Source: Laguncularia racemosa (Eukaryota > Streptophyta > Magnoliopsida > Myrtales > Combretaceae). Taken from it: a stretch of DNA of 64,000 nucleotides. Both the position numbers and the translations under genes were made by a program. Of the stretch, positions 48,175-59,761 are shown piece by piece. Location of the stretch: positions 3,396,501-3,460,500 of the forward strand of contig JBBMOL010000037.1 of assembly GCA_037954665.1 (NCBI GenBank), in the 5' to 3' direction. Below the pieces are notes generated by a model. It was not told where the DNA came from. It was given only the letters and a program-made list of their open reading frames with translations, and did not search any database. Position 1 is the stretch's first letter; each line of letters begins with the position of its first letter.

Positions 48175-48460
48175 CATTCAATACATGAACTTTACTCTTT
48201 TTTATAATTAACTACTTGAAGTTTCAAATTATTAATTTACTACCTAAATTTTATACATTTTTGCAACTAATTACTTGAACTTTGTCTATTTTTGCAATTG
48301 ACTATCTAAAATTTGCCAATTTATGCAATTAACTACCCCATTCAAGTATTATAAATGACCATGAAATTTTTGTAAGTAGTATATTGATATTTTAAAATTT
48401 TAGGTAGTTAATTACAAAAATAAATAAATTTTAGGTACTAAATATGACATTTACCTCACC
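48175..48460. mobile_element. TIR MITE, second copy of the 24303 family
   Basis: Left arm ATAATTAACTACTTGAAGTT and right arm AATTTTAGGTAGTTAATTAC are inverted. The right terminus GACATTTACC is the reverse of GGTAAATGTC at 24304. Internal text repeats TTTTGCAATTGACTATCTAA-like units, a local duplication within the MITE. Confidence 0.7.
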
Positions 48461-48556
48461 TTATTGCTAGTACTATTTTTTGTATTGTTTATGATATTGT
48501 AATTTAAAATAGCATCTTAATAATTATATCCTAATTACATTATACATGATAACATT

Positions 48557-48592
48557 GTATGTATGTATGTATGTATGTATGTATGTATGTAT
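48557..48592 (+). repeat. (GTAT)n microsatellite
   Basis: About nine tandem TGTA/GTAT units. Confidence 0.95.
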
Positions 48593-48750
48593 TATGTTAT
48601 ACCTTATATAATACATAGTATATAAGATTTATCGTACGGTACTTAATATATATGATTGCATTGAATATATACATTTAGACAACATATATATTTATATATT
48701 CTATAAGTAGTTTCTAAAATGTTATAAGTAATTTATAATATACTATGTAA

Positions 48751-49547
48751 TAGAGGTGAGCAGATACTAAGTAAGTAAGGTATAAGACCCTATTCATACC
48801 CTACCCTATAAGGTATATGTTTTTAATTTTTAGAATTAGAACTTATCTTATAATATCCTAAAACCATTATACATCTTGTATCTTATGTACCCTTTGGAGC
48901 CTGTAAATTTTATCTTTTTGTTTTTCTATAAATTTCATGTTTATGTTATATTAAAAAATTAATCTATATATGAATTATAAATTCTTCATACATAAAATTT
49001 ATAAAACTTGTAACAAAATATATGAAATTTAAAATAGTAATTTTTCAATCGTAATTATTTTAAGTTTTATGATCTCACTATTTAGCAAATGGAAAAGAAC
49101 AAGACAAAAGAATATAATACCTAAAGTTAGATAGGGAAATAAAGAAGAATAGGAAAAGAAAGAGATGGCATTAAGTTTAACTAATTAAGGTAATTAAGTT
49201 ATGGACTTAACCTCTTTTTCTTTTCTTTTTTTCCTTTTTTACTAAAATATTTATTGCAAAAAAAAAATATTATTATTTACTATTCATTTATTAATATTAT
49301 TTAATAAGGTTTTATAAGGTAAGTATAATGTACCCTAAAACCTATATTTTGTATACTTTGGAATACAGGTTCTAAAGTAAGTACAATATAAGAAGATCTT
49401 ATACTCGTAGCCTACTCTATAGGAGTAAGTTTCAAAAAATTTATACTAAAAACCTACTTTGTGACCCTTAATACCCTAGAGTTTATCTAATAATTGAGTA
49501 AAGTACAAATGAATATCCTGTATAATAGAATTACTTGTTTACCCCTA
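48751..49547. mobile_element. hAT-like repeat C, direct copy
   Basis: Starts TAGAGGTGAGCAGATACTAA and ends TTGTTTACCCCTA, inverted termini of the TAGGGGTGAGTA type. It matches element C (16267-16567 plus 22176-22828) through TACCCTTTGG, CATTAAGTTTAACTAATTAA and GAATACAGGTTCTAAAGTAA. About 0.8 kb, no ORF. No clear TSD with the next sequence. Confidence 0.75.
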
Positions 49548-49569
49548 TGAATAACCTTGTTATATAATA

Positions 49570-50264
49570 TACCCACAAATACCTTGCTTGATCGGGTAGA
49601 TATTAAGAGTCACAAGGTGAGTTCTAGGTAATTTTTATAAACCTACTCCCATAAAGTAGAATATAGGTATAATGTCTTTTTACTTTATACCTATTATGGA
49701 TACTTTGTACTTATCTTATTAATTAATATTAATAAATGAACAATAAATGAAAATATTATAATTTCTTTAGTAATAAATGTTTTAGTAAAAGGAGGGAAAA
49801 AAGAGTTTAAATTTATATGTTAATAACCTTAAATGTTTAAACTTAACACCGCTCCTCTCTCTTTTTTTTTTTTCCTTATTCTTTCCCATTTTTCTCTCTA
49901 ATTTTAAGTTTTCTATTCTTTTGCCTTATTCTTTCTCATTTACTAAAAAGTAATATCGTAAAACTTGAAATAATTAAAGTAGAAAATTATTTTTTTTAAT
50001 TTCACGTATTTTGTTATGAGTTTCATAAATTTTGTATATAAAAGGACTTATATTATTACATATATATTACTTTTTTTAACATCACATAAATTTAAAATTT
50101 ATAAGAAAAAAAGAGGCAAAACTTACAAGTTTAATAAGATACCCTATAGCTTGTAGATTTTACATGGTACAAAGTACATGGTGGTTCCAAAATATTACAA
50201 GATAGGTTCCAATTCCAAATTTTGAAAATATACGAGTAAGGTCTCATACTGTACCCATATTGTC
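49570..50264. mobile_element. hAT-like repeat C, inverted copy
   Basis: Reverse complement of 48751-49547 over most of its length. For instance ATACCTATTATGGATACTTT, TTTCTCATTTACTAAAAAGT and CAAAGTACATGGTGGTTCC correspond to reversed phrases of the left arm. The terminal ~25 bp next to the left arm appear lost, leaving about 20 bp between the two copies. Confidence 0.75.
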
Positions 50265-50956
50265 CCTAATTATTTTAACTATATACATCTATTATAATAT
50301 ATAATTTTGAAAACTTTTTCCTATTGTACCTCTATGCTATGACCTTTTTTTTTTTTTTTAATCACACCTTTTCTTTGTTTTACCTTTTCTCTAAAGTCAC
50401 AACTCATTCTATAAATTAATTGCTATAAATGCTAATTTTATATACTATTATATGACCTTTCACTTCTCATCCTTCTTTTTTTCTTTTTTTCTCCCTCATA
50501 TTGTTTCTTGAGAACCAATTTCATTCTCAATTTTGTATTCTCTCAATTTGTCATTAATTATATAAAGTAGTTGTTACAAATTCGCTTCTATTCCATGCTT
50601 TTATGTTAAATATGTAGATTTGCTTAGAGATTTACTTTTAGACTCCCCCCAATTTAATCTTAGCAATTAAAGGTCCATCTCCTTTTCATGATATGCGTAT
50701 TAATTTTACATTTGTATTTGCCATTTAGATTATGCTAATAACAATTTTGTGATCTTATGCAAGAAATTTACTTGCATGAATTATTAATTCTTTTAGTAAC
50801 ATGTATGTTAGCCATAATATTTTCATCCACCATTGCTTTTATATTTCTACACTGTGTTTTCATACAAAATATGTAAAGGAAGTCCTTTACTAAAAGAAAG
50901 TTTTCTACAAGCATCAAATTTAGTCAAGAAAATTATAAGTGAATGGATCAATATTT

Positions 50957-51265
50957 AAGGTCAAGTTTAAATAGAAAACCAAACTTTTAAATAGTTAAAA
51001 TAAAATGATCAATATTATGTTAAGTGGTTAAAATAGATGATTAAACTTTCAAATAGTTAAAATAGAGGTTTAACATTATGCAAAGTGGTTTAAATAGATG
51101 ATTTATTATTGTCCAATATATATGCTAAGTGGTTTAAATAGAAAATTCATTATTATCCATAATGATGTAATAATGTAATCTTATGTTTAAACTACTTAAT
51201 ATAATGTTGATATTTTATTTCAACCACTTAAAAATTCGATACTATATTTGAACCTAACTTTAAAT
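50957..51265. mobile_element. TIR MITE with internal tandem units
   Basis: Left arm AAGGTCAAGTTTAAATAGAA through AATATTATGTTAAGTGGTT is mirrored by the right arm AATATAATGTTGATATTTTA through TTTGAACCTAACTTT. Between them GTTAAGTGGTT-AAATAGATGA-like units of ~55 bp repeat three times. Non-coding. TSD not resolved. Confidence 0.62.
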
Positions 51266-52644
51266 GTTAATTTCCTCGCTTACAATTTTCCTAAATTTAT
51301 TCTTAGTCTTTTATGGATTTCCAAATGTTTTGTTTTTATAATGGTTTTAAATGAAAGCCAAAATAGATATCGAAATTACACCTCTTTTTACATTCAATGA
51401 AAATTAAAAAAGATAGGTAGTAGTTTGATGTTTGATGATTTTAAATGAAAGCATGAAAAGAAAAAAGAAAAAAGAAATCATCACACTTTGTTTACATTCA
51501 ATGAAAAGAAAAAAAATTTAATCAAAACATGCATTTTTGAAATATTAAAAGTATGAAAGCTAAGCCCAACTATTATTACTATAAAAAGTAGTAATTTATA
51601 TAAGAGAAATAAGCATGTATATAAGATAGTAGAAAAAAAAAAAACAAAATCTGGATAATTTAAAGAAGATGAATCGTTATGATAGTTATATTACTACTTG
51701 TGCAGGAAGGGAGATCTACAATTTGATTAATTTCCTAAAAATAAGAAATAAGGAAGAAAAATATGGATTGATAAAATGCAATTTGATTATATATACTAAT
51801 ATTAAAATTTATGTAGTAAAAAATATTTAATGACATATTTACAAATCATTTGTCTTTTGATGATTTTAATTGGCCTTTAAATTCAAGAATCTTCAAAAAC
51901 ATTTTTATTCAACCATTCATGATCTATGATCTCCCAAACAAATACTTTAAATAACAAATACAACTTATACAATTTGTTATTTTTATATTAGTGCTTTTAC
52001 CACTTTTTAAGATTCTTTTATAATTTATTACAAAATAAGAGTATATAATTTTGATTATAGGATTGTCAAAAGCATAGAATATTAAAAAATTACATAAAAT
52101 GTTACATTGGATTCTTTATGTGATTCATTATTACAATTAGATGCTATTTATTAAAGTATGGTTTGCAATTGTTCATGTAGATACTAAGGATTGCTTGCTA
52201 TCTCGCATCTTTTCTAAAAAATAGAGTAGTGTTTTTTTTTTTCCCTTTTTTTAGCATGACTTAATTTTATTATGTACATATAATATGCTTTTCATATTTT
52301 CATGTTGTAGTTTTAGATTATGAAATTGCTAAGTGTATGTGACTACTCTATTTATTTTAATTTTAGATTTCAACTCTCATGTATTATCACTTTTTACTCT
52401 CTTTTTTTTTTTTTTTTTTCTATTAATGCAGAACATCCTTATATCCTTGATCAATAAAACACATGTGCAGCTCCTATTTATAGACAAGCATAATTGAAAA
52501 TAATTAATTAAAATTTTTAAATAATATATTAGAAAGTTTTCTCTATATATTATATATATATTATTGCCTTTTTATTCAGTTTCTTATTTTGTTAATTTTA
52601 ATATAATATCAATTCATGTTTATTTTTTCAATACATTTGAATTC
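51266..52644. other. No gene recognised
   Basis: AT-rich sequence with T-runs at 52230-52240 and 52402-52419. No coding potential seen. Confidence 0.45.
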
Positions 52645-52649
52645 AAATC

Positions 52650-52735
52650 ATAAGTTTTGGTGGTTGAGAAAAGAGGCCAGTCACTTCGAATCTTTTACAT
52701 AAAACCGACCGTCCTATCACTTGGCTATATGCTTA
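52650..52735 (-). mobile_element. Possible tRNA-like SINE remnant
   Basis: On the minus strand, ATAGCCAAGTGATAGGACGG resembles a box A region and AGATTCGAAGTGACTGGCC a weak box B. No A-run or TSD was confirmed, so this is tentative. Confidence 0.3.
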
Positions 52736-53146
52736 AACTTTGACTACTTTATTGTTTGTATTTCATTATTGTTTCACAGGACTTTTTAGGATTTTTGTAT
52801 GGTTTCATCTGTATTTTTATAAGATCAGTTTAATATTTATATAACTTATTAATAAAATTAAAAATTAAACCAATTCTAATTACATCCTATTTAGACCGCA
52901 TAAGGTCTCTTTTTTATTATTATATATCCTTTTAAAAAATGGTACTTTCTCGAAAACAACATTAGTGGTCCTTTGAAAACGAGCGCCACCTTTCTTAAAT
53001 AGTACTCTTCACAATTTTTTTTTTATTATTATTGTACTTTTTTTTTCCTTTTTCAAATAGATTTCGAAAATAAATTTTTAACAATGATGCCCTTTTTAGC
53101 GGACAGGGGCAATCATCTAGTAAGGCGCTGAATGTGAATGGGGGAA

Positions 53147-53166
53147 CAAACCGAGACGTCCGCGTA
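53147..53166 (+). promoter_or_regulatory. Promoter motif shared by both annexin genes
   Basis: CAAACCGAGACGTCCGCGTA, 154 bp before the annexin-1 ATG. The annexin-2 counterpart at 59491-59510 matches 16 of 20 positions. Its core GACGT contains the ACGT recognised by plant bZIP factors. Function is an inference from conservation. Confidence 0.5.
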
Positions 53167-53196
53167 TTTCTTAAGCAAAACCAACCTTAGTTCTCT

Positions 53197-53204
53197 TTAT
53201 ACAT
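53197..53204 (+). promoter_or_regulatory. Candidate TATA box of annexin 1
   Basis: TTATACAT about 100 bp before the start codon, just upstream of a likely 5' leader (CAGTTTCTCTTCAATTC). Plausible spacing, not verified. Confidence 0.4.
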
Positions 53205-53300
53205 ACATACGTACGTTGCCTTCTAAAAACAGTTTCTCTTCAATTCAAACTTCAAAACTCAAAATACACAGGTTACAATTCCTTGTAGAAACTGTGTGAT

Positions 53301-56300
53301 ATGTCGACTTTGACTATTCCTCCGAACCTTACTTCTCCAAGAGACGATGCGATCAACCTCTACCGTGCCTTCAAGGGTACGCTTACATCCTCTCCCCCTT
53401 GATCAGCTTCTTTGGCTGTGTGTCTTTTGCTAGAAATTTAGATTATGTTCTTTCTTTTCTTGGTGGGGTTATGCTATGTTGCTTTGCTGTCGTGCCGGAA
53501 AAATTGTCATGGGAGGTTATGAATGCTCTGTGTATCAAAATTTTATCTGTCTGTATATATCCGCATTGTATACCTCTGCTTGCCGTGTGTGTTGCATAAT
53601 GTCATTTTGGTGCTTTATTCGTGATTATCATCCATTTATCCTTTGTTGTCAAACTCATAATGATCACCTGGAATGTATGTATTAGTACGTGGAAGTGGAA
53701 ACTGCCGAGAGGAATTTCCAAAATATGACATCATGGACAGGGATTCTTACATTATTTTTCCTGAAATTCGATATAAAAGAGTATAAAATTGTAGATCTAT
53801 GTGGAAGACTCAGGTATAGCATATGCCCGTTCAATCGTGGCAAGTGCATCCTTAATCCATTTCGAATATATGCTTGCCTCGTTTTTTATCTTGGTTTTCC
53901 GCGAATCATAAACAAATTTGCCTGATAATGCAATGATTCTAGCGGATTGTTGTGAATATGGAAGATCATGATTTCTCTAACACATCAATGTGTGATCTCC
54001 ACAGTCTGCTTGGGAAACTTCTCCATTTCCCACGTCTAAGTAATTAGATTTGCAATTACCAGTCAGGAATTCAGATTCTGCTGTCCCTTTTTCAATCAAT
54101 TGGTGTGCTTTATTGAAACTGGGTTGGCATCCCCATAATTGTTTTCAAGGTCAATAAATATAGATGGTTCAGCTTGTTAAAATGATGATTTCTAAGTCAA
54201 ATTTTCTTGTTTAATGATGCTTCTGGAAGTTAATATTAACATTTAAATCCGAAGAGATTATTATGAATGTTCTGTTTTGTTACATCATGCGGCTGATGTC
54301 CTGTATGAATAAGTTACAACCAGTTCATGAGATTGATGAAATTTGGTGTACTAATGTTCTTGTGCACAGGAGGATCTTATTTGAAGTTCTATTGCTTGAA
54401 ATTCTATGAAAATATCTCTACCTTCTGCTGTACAATATATTATGGTATTGTATTTGTTTACCGCTTCACTCCATGAATGTTAGATGCCATTAAGCACGCA
54501 ATTAGGCAATTTGGTGTACATATCACAGGAATAGTTTCCTGATCCACTAATGTGCGGATGAACCTGTACCCTTGGCACTTGCTAAAAGACTTAGAAAGAA
54601 ACTCTTCAGTTTCCAACATTAATTACACACTTTATGTTGAAAGTTTCCTTGTGTCCCCCCTTAACAAATGCTCCTAGTATCTGTTAGCATTTTCGCTTTC
54701 TATTTATCCCTTAAAAGAAGAAGAATATACTTTAGCTAATTACCTTCAATGCAGTAGGCTGATTCATTCATCTTTTGCTTATGTGTATACTTAAATGTTT
54801 TGTTTAGCAACTGCCTGAGAACTGTACTATAGTTGCTTTAGATGGTTCTACCAGCTGTTTTCCTCTCTTTAAAAGTCAGGTTCCTCTAACATGAACTGTA
54901 GAGCTATCGTCTATTACCTTAAGAACAGAAATTCCCTAGAAATGTTAAGGCCTTCTCTTTATTGCTTCTTGTGAGCTCTCTGAAAAAGAGAGCATTAAAG
55001 GTGGTTGCCCTTTGTTTAATGAGACTAATCCTGTTCGTGTAACTCTGTTTCAGGTTTAGGTTGTGATACTGCAGCTGTGATCAACATTCTTGCTCATCGA
55101 GATGGCACACAACGTGCTTATATCCAACATGAATATCACAACTTGTATTCTGAGGATATCTTCAAGCGTCTAAAATCTGAGCTTACTGGAGATCTTGAGG
55201 TCCATATAAGTACTTTCTAGAAGCTTTCATTCTTCAGCTTTGATACCACTTTCTAGAAAATTGGCCACATAGTTTCTTTGCCTTTTGTTCTTAGATAAAA
55301 CTCCACAAACAGTATGTAAAAAAACTTCCTTGTGAATTCAAGTTGTCTTATGATTTTTTCAGAGGGCAGTTTTGCTCTGGATGCTTGATCCAGCAGGACG
55401 TGATGCAAAAATAGTGAGGGAGGCATTGACTACAAAGTCCGATGTTTGGGTAGCCACCGAGATAATATGCTCCCGCACCTCAACACAGATACAGGCATTC
55501 AAGAAGCATTACTATTCAATGTTTGGGGCCTATCTTGAGCATGATATTCAGCAACATACATCGGGAGATATCAAGAAGGCAAGTGCTTTTCTATGTACTC
55601 ATGTTCTTCTATTTCTAGACCCATACAGTTATGTAAGATACAACCTTGTTTTGTTCCTCTTGTGATAGCACCCCTTGGATGGGTGGATCGTGTAAAATAA
55701 TTACCAATGTGTAATTGTTGAGCTTATGTTTTGAATTTACATGAATTCATGTTCAGAAGGTCGAGTAGGCATGGAAATGCAATGTGTATTGGGGCTTGGG
55801 CCTCTTATAACACTAGATATTTTGTTATATATATTGGATAGAGCAGGAGCAATAGCAAAAAGTCAGACTAAGTTAAGGGAAATTAGTGCTCTATGATTGT
55901 GAACGAACCATTTTTGTAATATTAGTGGAATTATTCACTCTTGTCCATGATTTTTTACCTATATTCTTTTGGGGTTTTAATGTATCCATGTGCCATACTC
56001 ATTTTTTTGTTTGTTTTTCTCGTGTTATTGTCTGTTCTATCATATGTAACCTAAAGTTTAAATCTGTTCCTAAAAGTAAGTATCGATATCATTGGTTGAT
56101 ATTATTGGAATAATATATTTGTTGCTAACGCAGCTTTTGCTTGCATATGCAAGTATACCACGTTATGAAGGCCCTGAAGTTGATAGAATGCTTGCTGAGA
56201 CACACGCACAGACTCTTTATAAGGCAGGGGAGAAGAGGTTTGGAACCGATGAGAAGACGTTCATTAAGATATTTAGTGAAGGAAGCAGGGCACATTTGGC

Positions 56301-56818
56301 TGCTATTGCTGACGCTTACCGTAACATGTATGGACGTTCACTGAAGAAGGTAGGCTCTTTTGTGATGATTTCATATAATGTTCTTTGCTGGTGAGTTAGT
56401 CTTTTGATCGGGTAATGCCTCACAAGATGAATCATGAGTCAGGCTGTAAAAAAGGAAACATCGGGACACTTCGAGCATGGTCTGTTGACAATACTGCGGT
56501 GCTCTCAGAATCCAGCAAAATTCTTTGCAAAGGTTATTAATCTTGAGATTGTCGATTCATTTCTGTTGGTTTCACACATTATATGGAAAATAAACACAAC
56601 CCAACATGTTCTAGGTGCTTCGCAAGGCGATGAAAGGTCTTGGAACAGATGAGAATACACTTACAAGGATAATTGTAACAAGGACCGAGATTGACATGCA
56701 GTACATCAAAGCGGAATACTACAAGAAGTATAAGAAGCCTTTGAATGATGCAGTTCATTCTGAAACGTCAGGCAACTACCGAAATTTTCTTCTTGCGCTT
56801 CTTGGTCCTAGCCATTAG
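53301..56818 (+). CDS. ANN5: Annexin D5-like, copy 1 (six exons)
   Basis: Exons 53301-53376, 55054-55199, 55363-55578, 56134-56349, 56443-56532 and 56615-56818 join in frame to 315 residues, the usual annexin length. Annexins bind acidic membrane lipids in a Ca2+-dependent way and act in vesicle traffic, cytoskeleton contact and stress responses in the cytosol. Four annexin repeats are visible: repeat 1 with FKGLGCDTAAVINILAHRD, repeat 2 with WMLDPAGRDAKIVREAL, repeat 3 with RFGTDEKTFIKIFSE, and repeat 4 with KGLGTDENTLTRIIVTRTE. The GxGTD-type Ca loops of repeats 1 and 4 are present, Cys replacing Thr in repeat 1. His40, linked to peroxidase-like activity in Arabidopsis annexin 1, is kept. 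The start ATGTCGACTTTGAC gives MSTLTIPPNLTSPRDDA, matching copy 2. Intron 3 has a GC donor (55579). The D5 assignment rests on my recognition of the family; closest paralogue not tested. Confidence 0.93.
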
Positions 56819-59490
56819 TAAATTGTTCATGGTTGTATGACACGTCTCCATGAAGAAGCTGAACTTCTATATTAGTACTCGTGAAGATTGGTTTGTGGTC
56901 ATCTTCAGTGTAAGTCTGCAAAATCTTTCCAAAACATATCCATGTCTTTAAAGAACACATCTGTATAGTGTCTATATTAGTTATCACATAGACTAAACAA
57001 CAGAAGTAACAGTGATGTTGCAGCACTCGCCACTGTTGAAGATTGAAAGTTGGGTGATAAGAGTGATTCTTCCAAGAGAAGCTATGACTTGCAATCAGCT
57101 CACAAGTAGTATAAAGCATTTTAATCTACTCATTTTTTTCTCATCTTAGAAGCCTTTACTCTGAAAACTAACCTTAGGTCTTGATTGAGACATGTTCCTG
57201 CACAGCACTCTATTATCAGCTCGCCATGGAGGACGAAGACATATAAATAAGAGAATATCCAACCCATGTCCCCTTTAATTGGAAAATGATAGTTATGACT
57301 CTAGAAAGACTTGCAGTTCATATTCCCAGATAACGTTTAGTAAGTAATAAGCCTAGTTGGAGCAGGAAGCAAGCAATAAAGAACATTTTGTACGAAACAG
57401 AAAACTGTAGAACACACAAATAGATATTCTGGACAATAATGTTACAACTACTATTATAACCATCTTATCTAACAAGTTTAAGCTTATAGATACTGTATGA
57501 ATTATTATATTTATTACTTAATATGATATTATAGTAAAAGATCATGGATCTAAATCTCTATAGGCGTTTCAATAATCCATTTATTACACTTTAATCAAAG
57601 TTTAACCCACGAGCAACCGCCAGTAGCCTAGTTAAGTGCCCGAAATTGCCTCACAAGGACCGCTGATGTACTAACTTCATATATTTCATGCTAACAAAAC
57701 ATGTATGGAAACACCCATATCTAATTTGTATTGGATTTTACCATCAACATCAAAGTCCCGTAATAAGTTACAAAAGAATTAAGCTATGCCTTTAATGGAT
57801 AAGTATCTAGGTTTCCCCCCCTTTTTTATTTCAATTGAATTTTTAAATAACTATAGATGGAAAACCTGATGGCTATCCAACAAAATTGTCGAATTATCTA
57901 TGTAATACATATACAATCTTTTAAATTTGCAGTAATTGTGCTTCGCAGATTTGTAAATACTGTTCTTCAAATGTATTATTAATTGCAAATTTAATAACAT
58001 TAATTTTATTTAAACTAAATTGTTTAGATACATGAAAGTACATCTTATATTAATGCAGCAAACTCCACACCTAATGTGAAATGGCTGAGGCACAACTCCT
58101 AGTGGAGAAAAGCTGGTGTGGAGAATCATCATTAGGAATGTAAACAAGTCGGGTTTAGGATAGATTTTTTGAAATCCGAACTTGACCCTATTAGAACTTC
58201 ATTAAATGTAAATTGATGTGGCATACCAACCATGCATTTTGGTAATTAGCATGTCCCATTAACAATGTATAATGGAGTAATGACAATGGCTTAACAACAA
58301 ATTCTATTTGTATTACTTTCAATAATATTCATCTCTTTTTTATACTATTAAAATTTTCTACACTCTATTTAAACTTAGATACATAGTCGGTTCTATTATG
58401 TATAATTTTTCTCTTATTACATATTTTAGATCATGACAATTGATAATTACTTAGATTTCATGTTGTCTCTTTGTAGCCCATTTATCTTTAGAATATATAT
58501 ATATATATATATATATTATCGTGATTTAGGTATTGAATCATTAATTGTGCACGAGGTCCTAATGATTGAGTGAGGGTGTATAATTTGGACCGCACCAGGT
58601 CAATCATTTCAAGTGCTAGTTCTTGGTTTTATCCATATTAATAAATAACTTCAACTATGCTGAAGAACGTTTTTAAACATATAAAACAATGCAAATTCAA
58701 ATTGCTTTCAACGAATTTACTTTTAAGAGTGGTTTTGTCTTGCTACGAAGTGGCCAATATTGGCAACTTGGCCTACTTCCTAATAAGTCAAGAAAAATTC
58801 ATTTTAGAATCCTCAAATATTTATTGTTGTGTTACTGATCAAGGATTATAGATATATTATAAGGCGGATTTGAAGACCACTGCGATATTATCAAAATCAC
58901 ATGGACAAAGACTACTATACAGTCACGATCTATGGATATTCAGATATCAGCAAAGTCAATTGTTAAAAGTTTAAAAAATGGAAATTCATGGCATTATATA
59001 AAGATTGAGCCAAGCGCAAGCTTGGACAATGATACAAGGGGCAGTGCCGCGTTCAAACCGTGTGGTAGGTATTGTCGCATCGACACTGTGGCACTCGTTA
59101 TTCTCGCCTCTTGACCAACAGATGATTTGTCGTACACTCGTACCTATTGACAATATAAAAAAGAAAATTTATATTTCATCCAATACTCAAGACTCACATG
59201 CTTTCTTATTATATTATATAAGAGTATGAGTATAGAGACTTTTATGCTTTCAGTTGATTTTATAACTTAAAATTTTACAGAAAATAAAAATAAATATATA
59301 ATCTTTAATTATAAAAATAATAATAATAATAATAATTATTATTATTATTTCTCAACACACAAGTTCATAATGGGGTAAGCTTGTATAAATCATAATAAAA
59401 ATCTTGAGAGTGAAACGATATCATCAGTGTGGTATTCTCTCTCAGTACGATACCATAAAAATATACATTACACCGTAGACCCTGGAGAGG
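56819..59490. other. Intergenic region between annexins, with 3' UTR of copy 1
   Basis: The first few hundred bases are probably 3' UTR; AATAAA occurs near 57375. No gene is supported. 58141-58200 has a short GGGTTTAGGATAG-type hAT-like remnant, 58495-58514 is (AT)n, and 59322-59350 is an AAT/ATT palindromic run. Open frames at 58657-58851 and 58932-59229 lack similarity. Confidence 0.45.
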
Positions 59491-59510
59491 CAAACCGGGA
59501 CGTGTCCGTA
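59491..59510 (+). promoter_or_regulatory. Promoter motif of annexin 2 (paired with 53147)
   Basis: CAAACCGGGACGTGTCCGTA, 151 bp before the ATG, at nearly the same distance as in copy 1. It also contains the palindrome GGACGTGTCC. Confidence 0.5.
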
Positions 59511-59641
59511 TGTATACGGAACGATGTCTTTTGTTTGTTCGACTGCGCTCTCTTGTCTTAAAGTCCTCTTTGCTTGAACTTTGCTCTCCCTAGGAAGTGA
59601 TCTTCAGGTGTCGAAACTCAAAATACTGAAGTTACAGAAAT

Positions 59642-59725
59642 ATGTCGACTTTAACTGTTCCTCCAGTCCTTACTTCTCCAAGAGATGATGCCATGCATCT
59701 CTACCGTGCTTTCAAGGGTATACTT

Positions 59726-59761
<36 letters not shown>

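Noticed and set aside
58932..59229. Two overlapping ORFs between the annexin genes
   Set aside because: No similarity, no splice or promoter context. The higher GC patch is short.
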